This document shows positions 36,063-44,968 of a stretch of DNA of 64,000 nucleotides, one piece after another. The position numbers and the translations under genes are program-made. Each line of letters opens with the position of its first letter. Position 1 is the first letter of the stretch. The notes under the pieces are model-generated. The model was given only the letters and a program-made list of their open reading frames with translations, was not told the origin of the DNA and ran no database searches. Source of the DNA: Hymenobacter chitinivorans DSM 11115 (lineage in GTDB: Bacteria > Bacteroidota > Bacteroidia > Cytophagales > Hymenobacteraceae); NCBI RefSeq assembly GCF_002797555.1, contig NZ_PGFA01000001.1, positions 930,001 through 994,000 on the forward strand, read 5' to 3'.

Positions 36063-36800
36063 CTACAGGCTCAGCAGCTCCCGAAACAGCACCGACTGCT
36101 TGCGCGAAACTTCCACCTCCGGCCCCTCGCGCAGCTTGATTTTGAGCGTGTTGCTAAACCAGGGCTCGATGCTCTCAATCCACTTTAGGTTGATGATCTG
36201 CTGGCGGTTGGCCCGGAAAAACACTTTCGGGTCAAGGCGGGCCTCCAGGTGCTGCAACGTCCGCGGGATGAGGGGGCGGTGCTGCTCGAAGTAAATCTGG
36301 GTGTAGCTGCCGTTGATTTCGAAGAGCTTGATGTCGGCCAGGCGTACAAACCAGCACCGCTCCCCGTCTTTCACAAATACTTGGTCCTGGGCCGTGAGCG
36401 GGGTAGGGGCGGGCTCCTCGGGCAGCGTGGGCACGGCCGGGGCAGGGGCCAGAAGCTGGGCCCGGGCTTTTTCCAGGGCCGCTGCCAGCCGGGCCTCCCC
36501 GATGGGCTTGAGCAGGTAGTCCAGGGCGTTGACTTCGAAAGCCCGCAGCGCGTACTCATCGTAGGCCGTGGTAAAAATCACCTGCGGGGCTGTGTCCAGC
36601 GAGGCCAGCAGCTCAAAGCCCGTTTCGCCGGGCATGTGAATGTCGAGAAAGAGCAGATCGGGGCGCAGCTGGGCGAGCTGGGCGCGGGCTTCGGCCGCGT
36701 GCCGGGCTTCACCCACAATCGTCACGTCGGGAAAAGTTTGGAGCAGGTGGCGCAGCTCGGTGCGGGCCAGGCGGGAATCGTCAACCAGAAGGGCATTCAT
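36063..36800 (-). CDS. LytTR-family response regulator
   Basis: A 245-residue protein starting at MNALLVDDSRLARTEL. Residues 1-120 are a receiver with acidic pocket DD (7-8), the likely phospho-Asp in PDLLFLDIHMPG (about 54) and later TAYDEYALRAFE and the Lys of YLLKPIG. After a Pro/Ala linker, a LytTR DNA-binding domain (about 150-245) shows KLFEINGSYTQIYF, PRTLQHLEARLDPKVFFR and HRQQIINL-like RQQIINLKWI. It lies 58 bases behind its kinase at 36859. Confidence 0.9.
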   Translation of the reverse strand: MNALLVDDSRLARTELRHLLQTFPDVTIVGEARHAAEARAQLAQLRPDLLFLDIHMPGETGFELLASLDTAPQVIFTTAYDEYALRAFEVNALDYLLKPIGEARLAAALEKARAQLLAPAPAVPTLPEEPAPTPLTAQDQVFVKDGERCWFVRLADIKLFEINGSYTQIYFEQHRPLIPRTLQHLEARLDPKVFFRANRQQIINLKWIESIEPWFSNTLKIKLREGPEVEVSRKQSVLFRELLSL

Positions 36801-36858
36801 AGGGCAGGCAGCGGCGAAAGAAAACGGGCGGTAAAAGAACGGGTCGGGGGCCGCCAAG

Positions 36859-37950
36859 CTAGGCTGAAACAGCAGCGGCGGCGGTGGCCGCGGGCTGGGG
36901 CAGCGGCCCGGCCGGCAGGTGCAGCTCGGCCACTACCGTGTCGGGCGCGGCGGGGTCGTTGGCCAATTGCAGGCTGGCCGCCGGGCCGAAAAGTAACTGC
37001 AGCCGCTCCCGGGCGTTGCGCAGGCCCACGCCCTCGTGGTCCGGCCGGGGCTGGTACTGACCCGTATTGCACACCGTGATGAGCAGGCGGGCCCCGCTGA
37101 GCCGGGCCGTGAGCGTAATCCGGCCGCCGTCGGGCCGGGGCGCAATGCCGTGCTTAATGGCATTTTCGACCAGCAGCTGCAGGGTCATAGGCGGAATGAG
37201 CACGCCCAGGGTGTCGGGGGCCACGTCGAGCGAGTACTCCAGGCGCTCTTCCAGCTGCATGGCTTCCAGGGCCAGGTAGTGCTCCACAATTTCCACTTCC
37301 CGGGCCAGGGTTACTTTCTCGGTGCTGTTGAGCTGGATGGAGTAGCGCAGCAAGTCCGACAGGTGGGTTATCATGTCGCGGGCCCGGGCGGGGTCTTCGA
37401 TTACCAGGGCCCGGATGTTGTTGAGCCCGTTGAACATAAAGTGCGGATTGATCTGGGCCTTGAGCATGCGCATCTCGGCTTCCTGCACAGCCGCCGCCAG
37501 CTTCCACTTGTCCACCTCGGCCCGCTTGTAGCTGTCGAGGTAGTGCAGGCCGAAGTAGAGCACGGCCCAGAGCCAGAACACGAAATTGCCGTACAGGGTG
37601 TAGAGCAGCAGGGCCGTCCAGCTGAACTGCGCCGGGGTGAAGATGTGCACCACGTACATCATCAGCAGCGAGATGAGCGACTGAGTAACCAGCGACAACA
37701 GGAAATTGACGACCAGCAGCCGGGGCACCACCGCCAGCACCGGCAGCCGCAGCCAGCCCCCGCGCCGTATCATGGCCCGCAGCAGGTGGCTGGCGCCAAT
37801 GTTGATTGCCACGATGCAGAGCTGGGCCAGCGCGTAGTTGACCGTCAGCTGACCCATCACCTTGAAAATGGTGATGCCCAGCAGGGCGTACAGCCCCCAG
37901 CAGGTGACTTGCAGCAGCCAGTACAGCCGGCGGCGGGTGAAAGGGCGCAT
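36859..37950 (-). CDS. LytS-type sensor histidine kinase
   Basis: A 363-residue membrane kinase from the start MRPFTRRRLYWLL; the longer open frame upstream overlaps the preceding gene and has no coding look. It has about four membrane segments in the first 150 residues, then a His_kinase domain with the phosphorylated His in QINPHFMFNGLNNIRAL, and an ATPase domain with N-box LLVENAIKHG and G-box EGVGLRNARERL. It pairs with the LytTR regulator directly downstream and follows a membrane protein gene by 38 bases. Confidence 0.9.
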   Translation of the reverse strand: MRPFTRRRLYWLLQVTCWGLYALLGITIFKVMGQLTVNYALAQLCIVAINIGASHLLRAMIRRGGWLRLPVLAVVPRLLVVNFLLSLVTQSLISLLMMYVVHIFTPAQFSWTALLLYTLYGNFVFWLWAVLYFGLHYLDSYKRAEVDKWKLAAAVQEAEMRMLKAQINPHFMFNGLNNIRALVIEDPARARDMITHLSDLLRYSIQLNSTEKVTLAREVEIVEHYLALEAMQLEERLEYSLDVAPDTLGVLIPPMTLQLLVENAIKHGIAPRPDGGRITLTARLSGARLLITVCNTGQYQPRPDHEGVGLRNARERLQLLFGPAASLQLANDPAAPDTVVAELHLPAGPLPQPAATAAAAVSA

Positions 37951-37988
37951 AAGCGGCAAAAACGATGAGCGAAGAAAGAAAAAGAGCC

Positions 37989-38573
37989 TTAGGCTGCCAC
38001 GGCCGCCAGCTCTGGCGCCGGCTGGCGCTTTGCCTGGTAATCGAGGTAGAGCCAGCCGGCCAGCACCAGCAAACTGCCCACAATGAAGCCGGGAATATAA
38101 TACAGCTTCTCCACCGGCAGGCGGGTGCCCAGCAGCAGGCAGCCCAGGGAAATTACGCCGGCCATGACGGCGAAGGACTTGGTGTTGTAAAACCAGGCGT
38201 AGGGAAAGAAATGGGCCCCGGTAATAATGCCGTAGGTCATTATAAAGTATTGCGGGTGTTTGATATACATAAAAATTAGAATCGGGAAGTAGAAGAGCTG
38301 GGCGAAGTTGAGCCACAGTCCCAGGGGCTGAATCGGGTTGCCGGGGATGGTCCAGGTGGTGCGGAAAACCTTGGAAAACAGCAGGGCCAGGGGCAGCATC
38401 ACTCCGCCCATGCAGAAGGTATAGAGCCCGTTGCGGCCCGGGCTGTTGGGCAGCAGCCAGATCAGGGTAATAACCGACCAGATCAGGCTGGCTGCCACAA
38501 TGAAGTCGAGGCCGTTTTTGGCTTTCACCGAGAGTTCCCGGCGCAGCGCGTCGAGGTTAAGCTGAGCAGACAT
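37989..38573 (-). CDS. Six-segment membrane protein, DUF7010-like
   Basis: A 194-residue integral membrane protein from the start MSAQLNLDALRREL. It has about six hydrophobic segments (FIVAASLIWSVITLIWLL, MGGVMLPLALLFSKVF, FYFPILIFMYI, MAGVISLGCLLLG, YIPGFIVGSLLVLAGWL). It resembles proteins named DUF7010, though I am not certain. It sits 38 bases upstream of the LytS-type kinase and could be a sensor partner. Confidence 0.6.
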   Translation of the reverse strand: MSAQLNLDALRRELSVKAKNGLDFIVAASLIWSVITLIWLLPNSPGRNGLYTFCMGGVMLPLALLFSKVFRTTWTIPGNPIQPLGLWLNFAQLFYFPILIFMYIKHPQYFIMTYGIITGAHFFPYAWFYNTKSFAVMAGVISLGCLLLGTRLPVEKLYYIPGFIVGSLLVLAGWLYLDYQAKRQPAPELAAVAA

Positions 38574-38661
38574 GGGGGGCATGTTGAGGAGTGGGAAAAG
38601 AAGGCCCGGCGCGGCCCGTCAGGAATTAGTCGCCGAAAATGGGCCGCGCCGGTTAATATTC

Positions 38662-39600
38662 CTACTTGCGGGCCACCGCCTGCTGCTTCAGGAACGCGTC
38701 GGCCTGGGTGAAAAACCACTGGGTGTCGTCGTACATCAGGAAGTGGCGGCCGGCTTCCGACATTTCAATGCGCACCTGGGGCAGCTTGGCGTACTGCTGG
38801 GCAAAAATGGCGCGGGTGCTTTCCTTGGTCGAGCCGAACTGCTGGTAAGCAGCCCAGGCGCCCAGCACCAGGGCGGGCTGCTGCACGCGGCTCAGGTCGG
38901 CGCGCAGGTCGGTGGTCATCATATCGTACATGGCCTGGGCCACGGTGGCCGGGTCGGAAGCCTGGCCCCAACGCGCCAGCTGGGTCACGCGGGCCGAGTC
39001 GGTTACCAGGCTGCTCACCATCTGGCGCTGGGCCGCCATCGGCAGGTGGCCCTGGCTCATTTGCTGGCGCATGCCCTCGGCCATGGGCTTGGCCGCTGCG
39101 GCCGTCAGGCCCGGGTTTTGCACGGCCGCCATAAACGGCAGCGAATCAACGATTACCAACGGGCCCACGGCCTCGGGCTGGGTGGTGCTCAGCCACAACC
39201 CCATAAAGCCGCCCAGGCTGTGGCCCACCACCACGGGCTTGTTGAGCTTCTGGGTTTTGATGTAACCCAGCAGCTGGTCGCGCACACCCTGCAAAAACGC
39301 CGTGGTGTTGGCTGCGGCCGGCTGCCCGCCGAAACCGGCCAACGACACCACGTGGCACTGGTACTGCTTCTGGTAGTGGGCCACGGTGGCGTCCCACACC
39401 GCGCCGGGGCAGGTCAGGCCTGGAATCAGCAACATGGGCTGGCCTTTGCCCACTACGCGTACCGTGAAGCTGGGGTGGGCCGCGGCATTATCGGTAACGG
39501 CAGTAGCAGCCGGAGCGGGGCCGGCATGGGTAGCGGCCAGGGGTGCGGCGGCCAGCAGGAGGGCGGCCAGGATGGGGCGGACGGTAGCGGCGAAGTTCAT
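38662..39600 (-). CDS. Exported alpha/beta-hydrolase
   Basis: A 312-residue protein with signal peptide (ALLLAAAPLAATHAG), so periplasmic or outside. The alpha/beta-hydrolase fold shows LIPGLTCPGAVWDAT (oxyanion region), VVGHSLGGFMGLWLS (nucleophile Ser), VIVDSLPFM (region of the acid), and a C-terminal SEAGRHFLMYDD with the likely catalytic His. Substrate unknown; esterase or lactonase are possible. It lies 88 bases before the DUF7010-like gene on the same strand. Confidence 0.85.
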   Translation of the reverse strand: MNFAATVRPILAALLLAAAPLAATHAGPAPAATAVTDNAAAHPSFTVRVVGKGQPMLLIPGLTCPGAVWDATVAHYQKQYQCHVVSLAGFGGQPAAANTTAFLQGVRDQLLGYIKTQKLNKPVVVGHSLGGFMGLWLSTTQPEAVGPLVIVDSLPFMAAVQNPGLTAAAAKPMAEGMRQQMSQGHLPMAAQRQMVSSLVTDSARVTQLARWGQASDPATVAQAMYDMMTTDLRADLSRVQQPALVLGAWAAYQQFGSTKESTRAIFAQQYAKLPQVRIEMSEAGRHFLMYDDTQWFFTQADAFLKQQAVARK

Positions 39601-39807
39601 CAGCGGAGGAGTGAGGTTGGAAGTGAATGATGCCTCAAACCTAGCGCGGGCCGCCGCCGAACGAAACGAGTTTTGGGCGAACGGTCAATTCGGCCGCCGA
39701 CCTGCTTTTAACCCGGCCGAATGGCGCGGCCCGGCCCGGCGTAAAACGCCACGCGGCCCCGACTCACGAAGGAGCCGGGGCCGCGCTACTGATATAAATC
39801 GGAATCG

Positions 39808-40119
39808 TTAGTTGCCCGTGGGCCGCTCCGAGCCCGAGGCTTCCGGGGCGCAGGTAGCAGACGAAACTTTGCCGCTGGCGTCGAACTGAATGCGGATGGG
39901 CTGGGTGTCGGTGGCGCTGCCAAACAGGTAGGACCAGGTTTTGCCGCCGCCCTCGGCCGCGTCTTCGCCGGTGGGGGCGCCCATGATGCCGCGCACCTGC
40001 TGCTGGCTCATCCCGACTTGCACCTTCGTGCAGTTCTCGGCATTCTGAAAGCTTTCCTGGGCCGTGCAGCCGGTGAGCAGCGTGGCGGCCAGGGCCAGCA
40101 GCGGAACGAATATTCTCAT
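39808..40119 (-). CDS. SmpA/OmlA-like small lipoprotein
   Basis: A 103-residue lipoprotein with signal sequence and lipobox LLTGC. The mature part has VQVGMSQQQVRGIMGAPTG followed by WSYLFGS, the pattern of the SmpA/OmlA (BamE-like) fold. BamE family members stabilise the outer-membrane insertion complex, but many small lipoproteins of this fold have other roles. Confidence 0.75.
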   Translation of the reverse strand: MRIFVPLLALAATLLTGCTAQESFQNAENCTKVQVGMSQQQVRGIMGAPTGEDAAEGGGKTWSYLFGSATDTQPIRIQFDASGKVSSATCAPEASGSERPTGN

Positions 40120-40129
40120 CGGGAGCGGG

Positions 40130-40432
40130 CTAAATGATGTTGCGTAAGTCCTCGCGCAGCGTGTCGATGCCCCGGCGGATTTCGTCCCAGGTGCTGGCCG
40201 GACGCTCGGCGGTGCGGCCGGCGGGGCCCACGAGGTCGGCCAGCTTGGCGCGCTTCACTTCCAGGGCCGCAATGTGCTCGTGGTAGGTGTTTTCGGAGTT
40301 GACGGTGGTGGCGTGGGCGCGGTTGCGCAGGGTTTTGATCTTGGCGTCCAGCTCGTCCAGAGCCTGGTGCAGCTCCGTTTCGCTCAGGTGCTGGGGCACG
40401 CGCATATTTTCGGGGTGGGGAGTGTACGACAT
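40130..40432 (-). CDS. Small coiled-coil protein
   Basis: A 100-residue, highly charged helical protein. Heptad-like stretches (LHQALDELDAKIKTLRN, YHEHIAALEVKRAKLADLV) form a probable antiparallel coiled coil, and the end TWDEIRRGIDTLREDL looks like the final helix of the sll1863-type stress proteins. No membrane segment. It ends 10 bases before the small lipoprotein on the same strand. Function uncertain. Confidence 0.7.
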   Translation of the reverse strand: MSYTPHPENMRVPQHLSETELHQALDELDAKIKTLRNRAHATTVNSENTYHEHIAALEVKRAKLADLVGPAGRTAERPASTWDEIRRGIDTLREDLRNII

Positions 40433-40621
40433 AGTGGTAAAAGCTAGACTACTGCCAGGAAAAAGCGCTGAAGGTGGCGGTTAGTCATACTGTACTGATT
40501 TTTGCGGGCAAAGGATACTCTTGTATTACCAACATAACGGCAACACAACCATAACCGTGGCGTTACGGCCGCCACCGGCCGGACGCATAGCTTTGTGTGT
40601 CTGCCTGATACCACTACCGCT

Positions 40622-41071
40622 ATGCTCCGATTCTTACTCGTGCTTTCGTGCTTTTCGCTCCTTCTGGGTCAGGCTCAGGCTCAGAATCAACTGGCTGCGG
40701 CCCTCACCGACAGCGGCAGCAGCGTGAGCCCGGGCCCGGCCGCCGCGGCTCCCATGGTATACCTCGTGGCCGAAGAAATGCCCAGCTTTCCGGGCGGCGA
40801 GGCGGCCTTTACCAAGTTCCTGCGGGCCAAAATTCAGTACCCGGCGGCGGCCCTCAACCACGGCACCTCGGGTAAGGTCCACGTGAGCTTTATCGTGGAT
40901 GAGCAGGGCCACATTCTCGACCCTAAAGTGGTGAAAGGCCTGGGCTTCGGCCTCGATGAGGAAGCCCTGCGCCTGGTCCGCATCATGCCCTGGTGGAGCC
41001 CCGGCAAAATTCAGGGCCAGCCCGTGAAGGTGGTATACACCTTGCCTATTGTATTTCGGGCGTTAGAGTAG
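40622..41071 (+). CDS. TonB-like C-terminal domain protein
   Basis: A 149-residue exported protein with signal peptide (FSLLLGQAQAQ). The rest is a TonB C-terminal domain: FPGGEAAFTKFLRAKIQYP, GKVHVSFIVDEQGHILDPKV, DEEALRLVRIMPWWSPG and VVYTLPI. It lacks the N-terminal membrane anchor and Pro-rich stretch of a true TonB and is periplasmic, so it is better seen as a TonB-domain protein than an energy transducer. A repeat element begins directly behind it. Confidence 0.85.
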   Translation: MLRFLLVLSCFSLLLGQAQAQNQLAAALTDSGSSVSPGPAAAAPMVYLVAEEMPSFPGGEAAFTKFLRAKIQYPAAALNHGTSGKVHVSFIVDEQGHILDPKVVKGLGFGLDEEALRLVRIMPWWSPGKIQGQPVKVVYTLPIVFRALE

Positions 41072-41335
41072 GTTAGTTGTTAGTTGTTGGTTGTTGGTTG
41101 TCCGTTGTTAGGACTGTCATCCTGAACGCAGCAACGCGGAGTGAAGGACCTTCTTCGCCTACCCCGCTGCCGTTTCTGCCAAAGTAGAAAGCCCTTTCCC
41201 AAACTAGTGGGTAAGGGCTTTCTGCATCGAACGAAGATTGTCACTTAGGTAAGGAAGGTCCTTCGGCTGTGCCTCCGGATGACAGTCCTAACAACCAACA
41301 ACCAACAACTAACAACCAACAACTAACAACTAAAC
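41069..41335. repeat. MITE-like inverted-repeat element, copy 1
   Basis: Long imperfect inverted repeat. Core ends are a perfect 16-bp pair (41107-41122 with 41277-41292). Outside them, heptamers of TTRGTTG type on the left and the complementary CAACYAA type on the right extend the inverted repeat to near 41070 and 41335. Inside is a hairpin (41186-41223, AAAGCCCTTT paired with AAGGGCTTTC) and a GAAGGACCTTC stretch. No transposase is encoded. Related copies occur at 55797 and, less clearly, 45094. The right end forms the last codons of the gene ending at 41323. Confidence 0.8.
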
Positions 41336-41877
41336 TCCTTCGGCACGCCCAACTCCCGGGCCAGGGGGGCGGCGCCGGACTGCCAGAGGCGGGGCAGCAG
41401 CTCCTGGATGGCACTGCTTAGCTCCAGGTGGTAGTCGGCGTGGAGCTTTTCGGTTTGGCGCAGCGCCTCGTGGGTGCGCTTGGCCAGGTGCTGGAGCAGG
41501 GGTTGGGTGGGGCCGTGCAGCTTGGCCACGAGCTGGGGCTGGTGCTCAAAGACGCGGTTGAGCAGGCGCAAGGTCAGCTCCACTTCCCCGAAGGCGTCCT
41601 CGGTGATGCGGGCGTGGTAGCCGATGCGGGCCTGGAGCTGGCGCACGATGACCAGCAAATCGTTGGGAGTCTGGTGGTAGCCGCGCACCGGGTCGTCGAT
41701 CTGGGTGCGGAGCTGAGCGCGGCGGTCTTCCAGCGCGTCGGGGCCTTCGAGCAGGCGAAAGGCCAGCTGCTCGGTCAGGACCGAATCCTGGGCCACGAGG
41801 CGGGCCAGGAGCTGGTCTTTTTCCTTTTGGGGTAAGTTGAAGAGGGCTTTGCGCAGGTCGGGGGAAAGGGCGGGCAT
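41323..41877 (-). CDS. Helical hypothetical protein
   Basis: A 184-residue soluble, largely helical protein with no family recognised. It opens LSPDLRKALFNLPQKEKDQLLARLV and contains ARIGYHARITEDAFGEVELTL and a long helical segment (LQHLAKRTHEALRQTEKLH). The last residues KEFSC and the stop fall in the outer arm of the repeat element, so the original end may have been altered by its insertion. Confidence 0.65.
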   Translation of the reverse strand: MPALSPDLRKALFNLPQKEKDQLLARLVAQDSVLTEQLAFRLLEGPDALEDRRAQLRTQIDDPVRGYHQTPNDLLVIVRQLQARIGYHARITEDAFGEVELTLRLLNRVFEHQPQLVAKLHGPTQPLLQHLAKRTHEALRQTEKLHADYHLELSSAIQELLPRLWQSGAAPLARELGVPKEFSC

Positions 41878-41915
41878 TAGAAGGTTCTAGGTCAGACCAA
41901 GGAAACACGCAAAAT

Positions 41916-42701
41916 CTACGCGGTGTGCCACCGACGCGCCATTTTCCGCATAGTTGTTAGCATTATAGCGCAAAGCAAACTTAAAGACGCTAACCACTCG
42001 GACGATAAAAGAGCCTGCTTCCAAATGAGCTTGCACTGAGTGACCCATGTTTTCATTTGCTCCCAAAAAGAAGCTGGGGGTGGGCTGTAGGGGTAAAAAT
42101 CGTTACAGAGTGAACAGCCTATTATAGCGTTTCCATCAGGAAAAAGCCGATCAACATCTATAGCCGGGGGCCTGTAGGCATTCGTAAAAGCATACAACGT
42201 GACTGGGCCCTGATAGATGTCGAGCAAGTAATTATCACCAGTAGCGGACTGTGCCCAATCCAGAATCTGGACCAAACTAGTGTAAGAGGCTTGTTCGGTA
42301 AATCGTATGCGTATGCCTTTTGCCCGAGTTGTATCTGTGCGCATAGCCTGAAAGGCAAGTCGGGCCTTTTCCGCTGTTGCCCCCCTGGCTACTTGCTCAC
42401 CAGTGAAGGTAAAGTCTTGCCAATGGCGGAAGTAGGGAAGCTGGGAAAAGAGCTCCAGCTGTTCCTGAGAAGAATGCTCGGATTCTCCAATCCTAACCTG
42501 CTTAAAAAGAGCAATATCCGGATAAGGATAAATGACGTCAGATACCGGCCGAGCTGGTAAGGTTAGCGAAAGAACGTAGTGGGGGCCTAGTACTCCATAC
42601 CAGGGCCGTAGCACCTGACACCCCAGCAGCAGCAGAAACGCCAGCGCCAGCAAACCCGGCGGAAACAGCAAGTGGCGACGGTGGCGGCGGATAACGTACA
42701 T
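41916..42701 (-). CDS. Hypothetical membrane-anchored protein
   Basis: A 261-residue protein with an N-terminal membrane segment (LLFPPGLLALAFLLLLGC) and a second near the C-terminus (SLSLLCAIMLTTM). The loop between is a globular domain of about 190 residues with QLPYFRHWQDFTFTGEQ, KGIRIRFTEQASYTSLVQ and a CSLCNDFY cysteine pair. I do not recognise it. The gene stands next to, and diverges from, the TonB receptor at 42833. Confidence 0.6.
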   Translation of the reverse strand: MYVIRRHRRHLLFPPGLLALAFLLLLGCQVLRPWYGVLGPHYVLSLTLPARPVSDVIYPYPDIALFKQVRIGESEHSSQEQLELFSQLPYFRHWQDFTFTGEQVARGATAEKARLAFQAMRTDTTRAKGIRIRFTEQASYTSLVQILDWAQSATGDNYLLDIYQGPVTLYAFTNAYRPPAIDVDRLFPDGNAIIGCSLCNDFYPYSPPPASFWEQMKTWVTQCKLIWKQALLSSEWLASLSLLCAIMLTTMRKMARRWHTA

Positions 42702-42832
42702 AGGAGGCAGCAGCGGCTAGAATAATCTAACGCCAGCCGGCGCGAAACCAAGGTAAGCAGCCCCGGGCATTTGTGCTCCAAACATCCCCGCGGGCTTAGC
42801 CGTTTGCACAAGCACTGACCCGTCTTGTTCGT

Positions 42833-44968
42833 ATGGCCGCTCGATTATTACTGCTTTATCCGCTTGGGTTGCTGCCACTGGCAACGCTGGCCCAAACTCC
42901 CGACTCTGCCGACACTACCCGCGTCGTAAGGCTGCCCGAGGCCACGGTAGTGGGCTACGGCACCAACTTGCCCCTGCGGCGCACGGCGGGCGGGGTGAGC
43001 GTGCTGGATGCCGCGGGCATCGAGCGGTTCAATCAGGCCTCGTTGGCGGCGGCCGTCAATACCCTGCCGGGGGTGCGGCTGGAGGAGCGGGCCACGGCCA
43101 GCTACCGCATCAGCGTGCGGGGCAGCACGCTCCGCTCCCCGTTTGGGGTCCGCAACGTGAAGGTGTACTACCACGACATTCCCTTCACCGAAGCCAGCGG
43201 CAGCACGCCCTTCAACCTGCTCGACCCCGCTACCATCGGGCGTATTGAAGTCATCAAAGGGCCGGCGGCCAGCGTGTACGGGGCCGGCACGGGCGGGGCC
43301 ATTCTGCTCAGCAACCGGCAGGCCCTGCCCGGCGAGGCCCGGGCCCAGGTGGGCTTCACGGCGGGCAGCTTCGGGCTGCGGCGCTACTCGGCCCTGGCCG
43401 AAACCGCTACGGCCAGCAGCGCCCTGCGGGCCCAGTACGTGCACCAAAGTTTGGACGGCTACCGCCAAAACAGCGCCGCCCTACGCGACGTGCTGACCCT
43501 CGACGGAGAAGTGCGCGCCTCCGACAAGCAAACCCTGGCCGCTCACGTGCTTTACACTGACCTCTCGTACCAGCTGCCCGGCGGCCTGACCCGGGCTCAA
43601 TTCGACCAGGACCCGCGCCAGGCCCGGCCCCGCACCGTGAACAGTGCTGGGGTGGTAACCAGCCCCGGCACGGTGGAGCAGCAGGCGGCTTACGCCTCGC
43701 GCACGGCGCTGGTGGGTTTCTCGCACGAGTACCGCTTCAACCCGGCTTTCACCAACAAAACCACACTCTACGCTACCGGCACCGTCATCCGCACGCCCTA
43801 TCTGGTGGATTATGAGCGCAACACGGCCGTGGGCTGGGGCGGGCGTACGGTATTCACGTACCGAGCGGTGGTAGGCGGCCGGTTGCTGCGCCTAAGCGGG
43901 GGCGGGGAGTGGCAAAGCAGCCAGGAAAATGCCCGCAACTACGAAAACCGCCGCGGCAGCACCGGCGCCCTGCGCTACGACGACGACATTCGCACCAGCA
44001 CCGGCTTCGGTTTTGCCCAGGCCGAGCTGGAGCTACCCGCCGGCCTGCTGGCCACGGTAGGCGCCAGCTACAACCGCCTGACCTACGACATTACCCGGGT
44101 GGCGGGCGGCACCATCAACCCGGCGGGCTACGAGGTGGAGCGCCGCTTCCGACCCGAAGTGTCGCCGCGGGTGGCGTTGCTCAAGGAAATTACCCCCCTG
44201 ATTTCGGCCTACGCCAGCGTGAGCAGCGGTTTCTCGCCGCCCACTGAGGAGGAAATCCGGCCTTCCGACGGCAGCCTGAACACCGGTTTGCAGGCCGAGC
44301 GGGGCACGAGCTACGAAGTGGGCCTGCGCGGCAAAGCCCTGCGCGAGTGGCTGCAGTTTGATGTGGCCGCCTTCGACTTTGGCCTGCGCCAGACCATCGT
44401 GACCCGTACCAATGAGCTGGGTGCCCAGCTGTTTGCCAACTCCGGCACCACCCGGCAGCGGGGCGTAGAGGTAGCCCTGAGCGGCTGGCTTTGGCGGCCC
44501 TCAGCCCCGACTTTGGCTCCGGTCGGCGTCGGCGGGGCTACTCCCGGCCTGCGCGCCTGGACCAGCTACGCATACAACCATTTCCGCTTTCAGGACTACC
44601 AACAGAACGCCGACAACTTCAGCGGCAACCGCCTCACCGGCACCGCCCCGCACACGCTCAGCGCCGGCCTCGATGCCACTATTCCGCTGGGCTTCTACCT
44701 GAACCCGACCCTGAGCCACCAGGCCCGCCTGCCGCTCAATGATGCCAATACCGTGTATGCGCCCGGCTACTGGACCTTCGCGGCCCGGGCCGGCTGGCGC
44801 CAAATGCTATTCGCGCACCTGGAAGCCGACGTGTTTGCGGGCGTAGAAAACGCTACGAACCGGCGCTATAGCCTCGGCAACGACCTGAACGCCTTCGGGG
44901 GCCGCTACTACCAGCCCGCCCCCGGCCGCAACTTCTACGGCGGCACCACGCTCGGCTGGCGCTGGTAA
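42833..44968 (+). CDS. TonB-dependent outer-membrane receptor, siderophore type
   Basis: Complete 711-residue receptor with signal peptide (cut after LATLAQ). The plug domain runs to about residue 165: VLPEATVVGYG-like TonB-box region, NTLPGVRLEERATASYRISVRG, VYYHDIPFTE and IGRIEVIKGPAASVYGAGTGG. The remainder is a beta-barrel, ending GGTTLGWRW. The RGS-type plug and length resemble FecA-like ferric siderophore receptors. No regulator or transporter gene flanks it, so the ligand is unknown. Confidence 0.9.
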   Translation: MAARLLLLYPLGLLPLATLAQTPDSADTTRVVRLPEATVVGYGTNLPLRRTAGGVSVLDAAGIERFNQASLAAAVNTLPGVRLEERATASYRISVRGSTLRSPFGVRNVKVYYHDIPFTEASGSTPFNLLDPATIGRIEVIKGPAASVYGAGTGGAILLSNRQALPGEARAQVGFTAGSFGLRRYSALAETATASSALRAQYVHQSLDGYRQNSAALRDVLTLDGEVRASDKQTLAAHVLYTDLSYQLPGGLTRAQFDQDPRQARPRTVNSAGVVTSPGTVEQQAAYASRTALVGFSHEYRFNPAFTNKTTLYATGTVIRTPYLVDYERNTAVGWGGRTVFTYRAVVGGRLLRLSGGGEWQSSQENARNYENRRGSTGALRYDDDIRTSTGFGFAQAELELPAGLLATVGASYNRLTYDITRVAGGTINPAGYEVERRFRPEVSPRVALLKEITPLISAYASVSSGFSPPTEEEIRPSDGSLNTGLQAERGTSYEVGLRGKALREWLQFDVAAFDFGLRQTIVTRTNELGAQLFANSGTTRQRGVEVALSGWLWRPSAPTLAPVGVGGATPGLRAWTSYAYNHFRFQDYQQNADNFSGNRLTGTAPHTLSAGLDATIPLGFYLNPTLSHQARLPLNDANTVYAPGYWTFAARAGWRQMLFAHLEADVFAGVENATNRRYSLGNDLNAFGGRYYQPAPGRNFYGGTTLGWRW

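Noticed and set aside
41069..41106. Short tandem repeats considered as a CRISPR array
   Set aside because: Units are seven bases long without spacers, and they mirror the other end of the repeat element.
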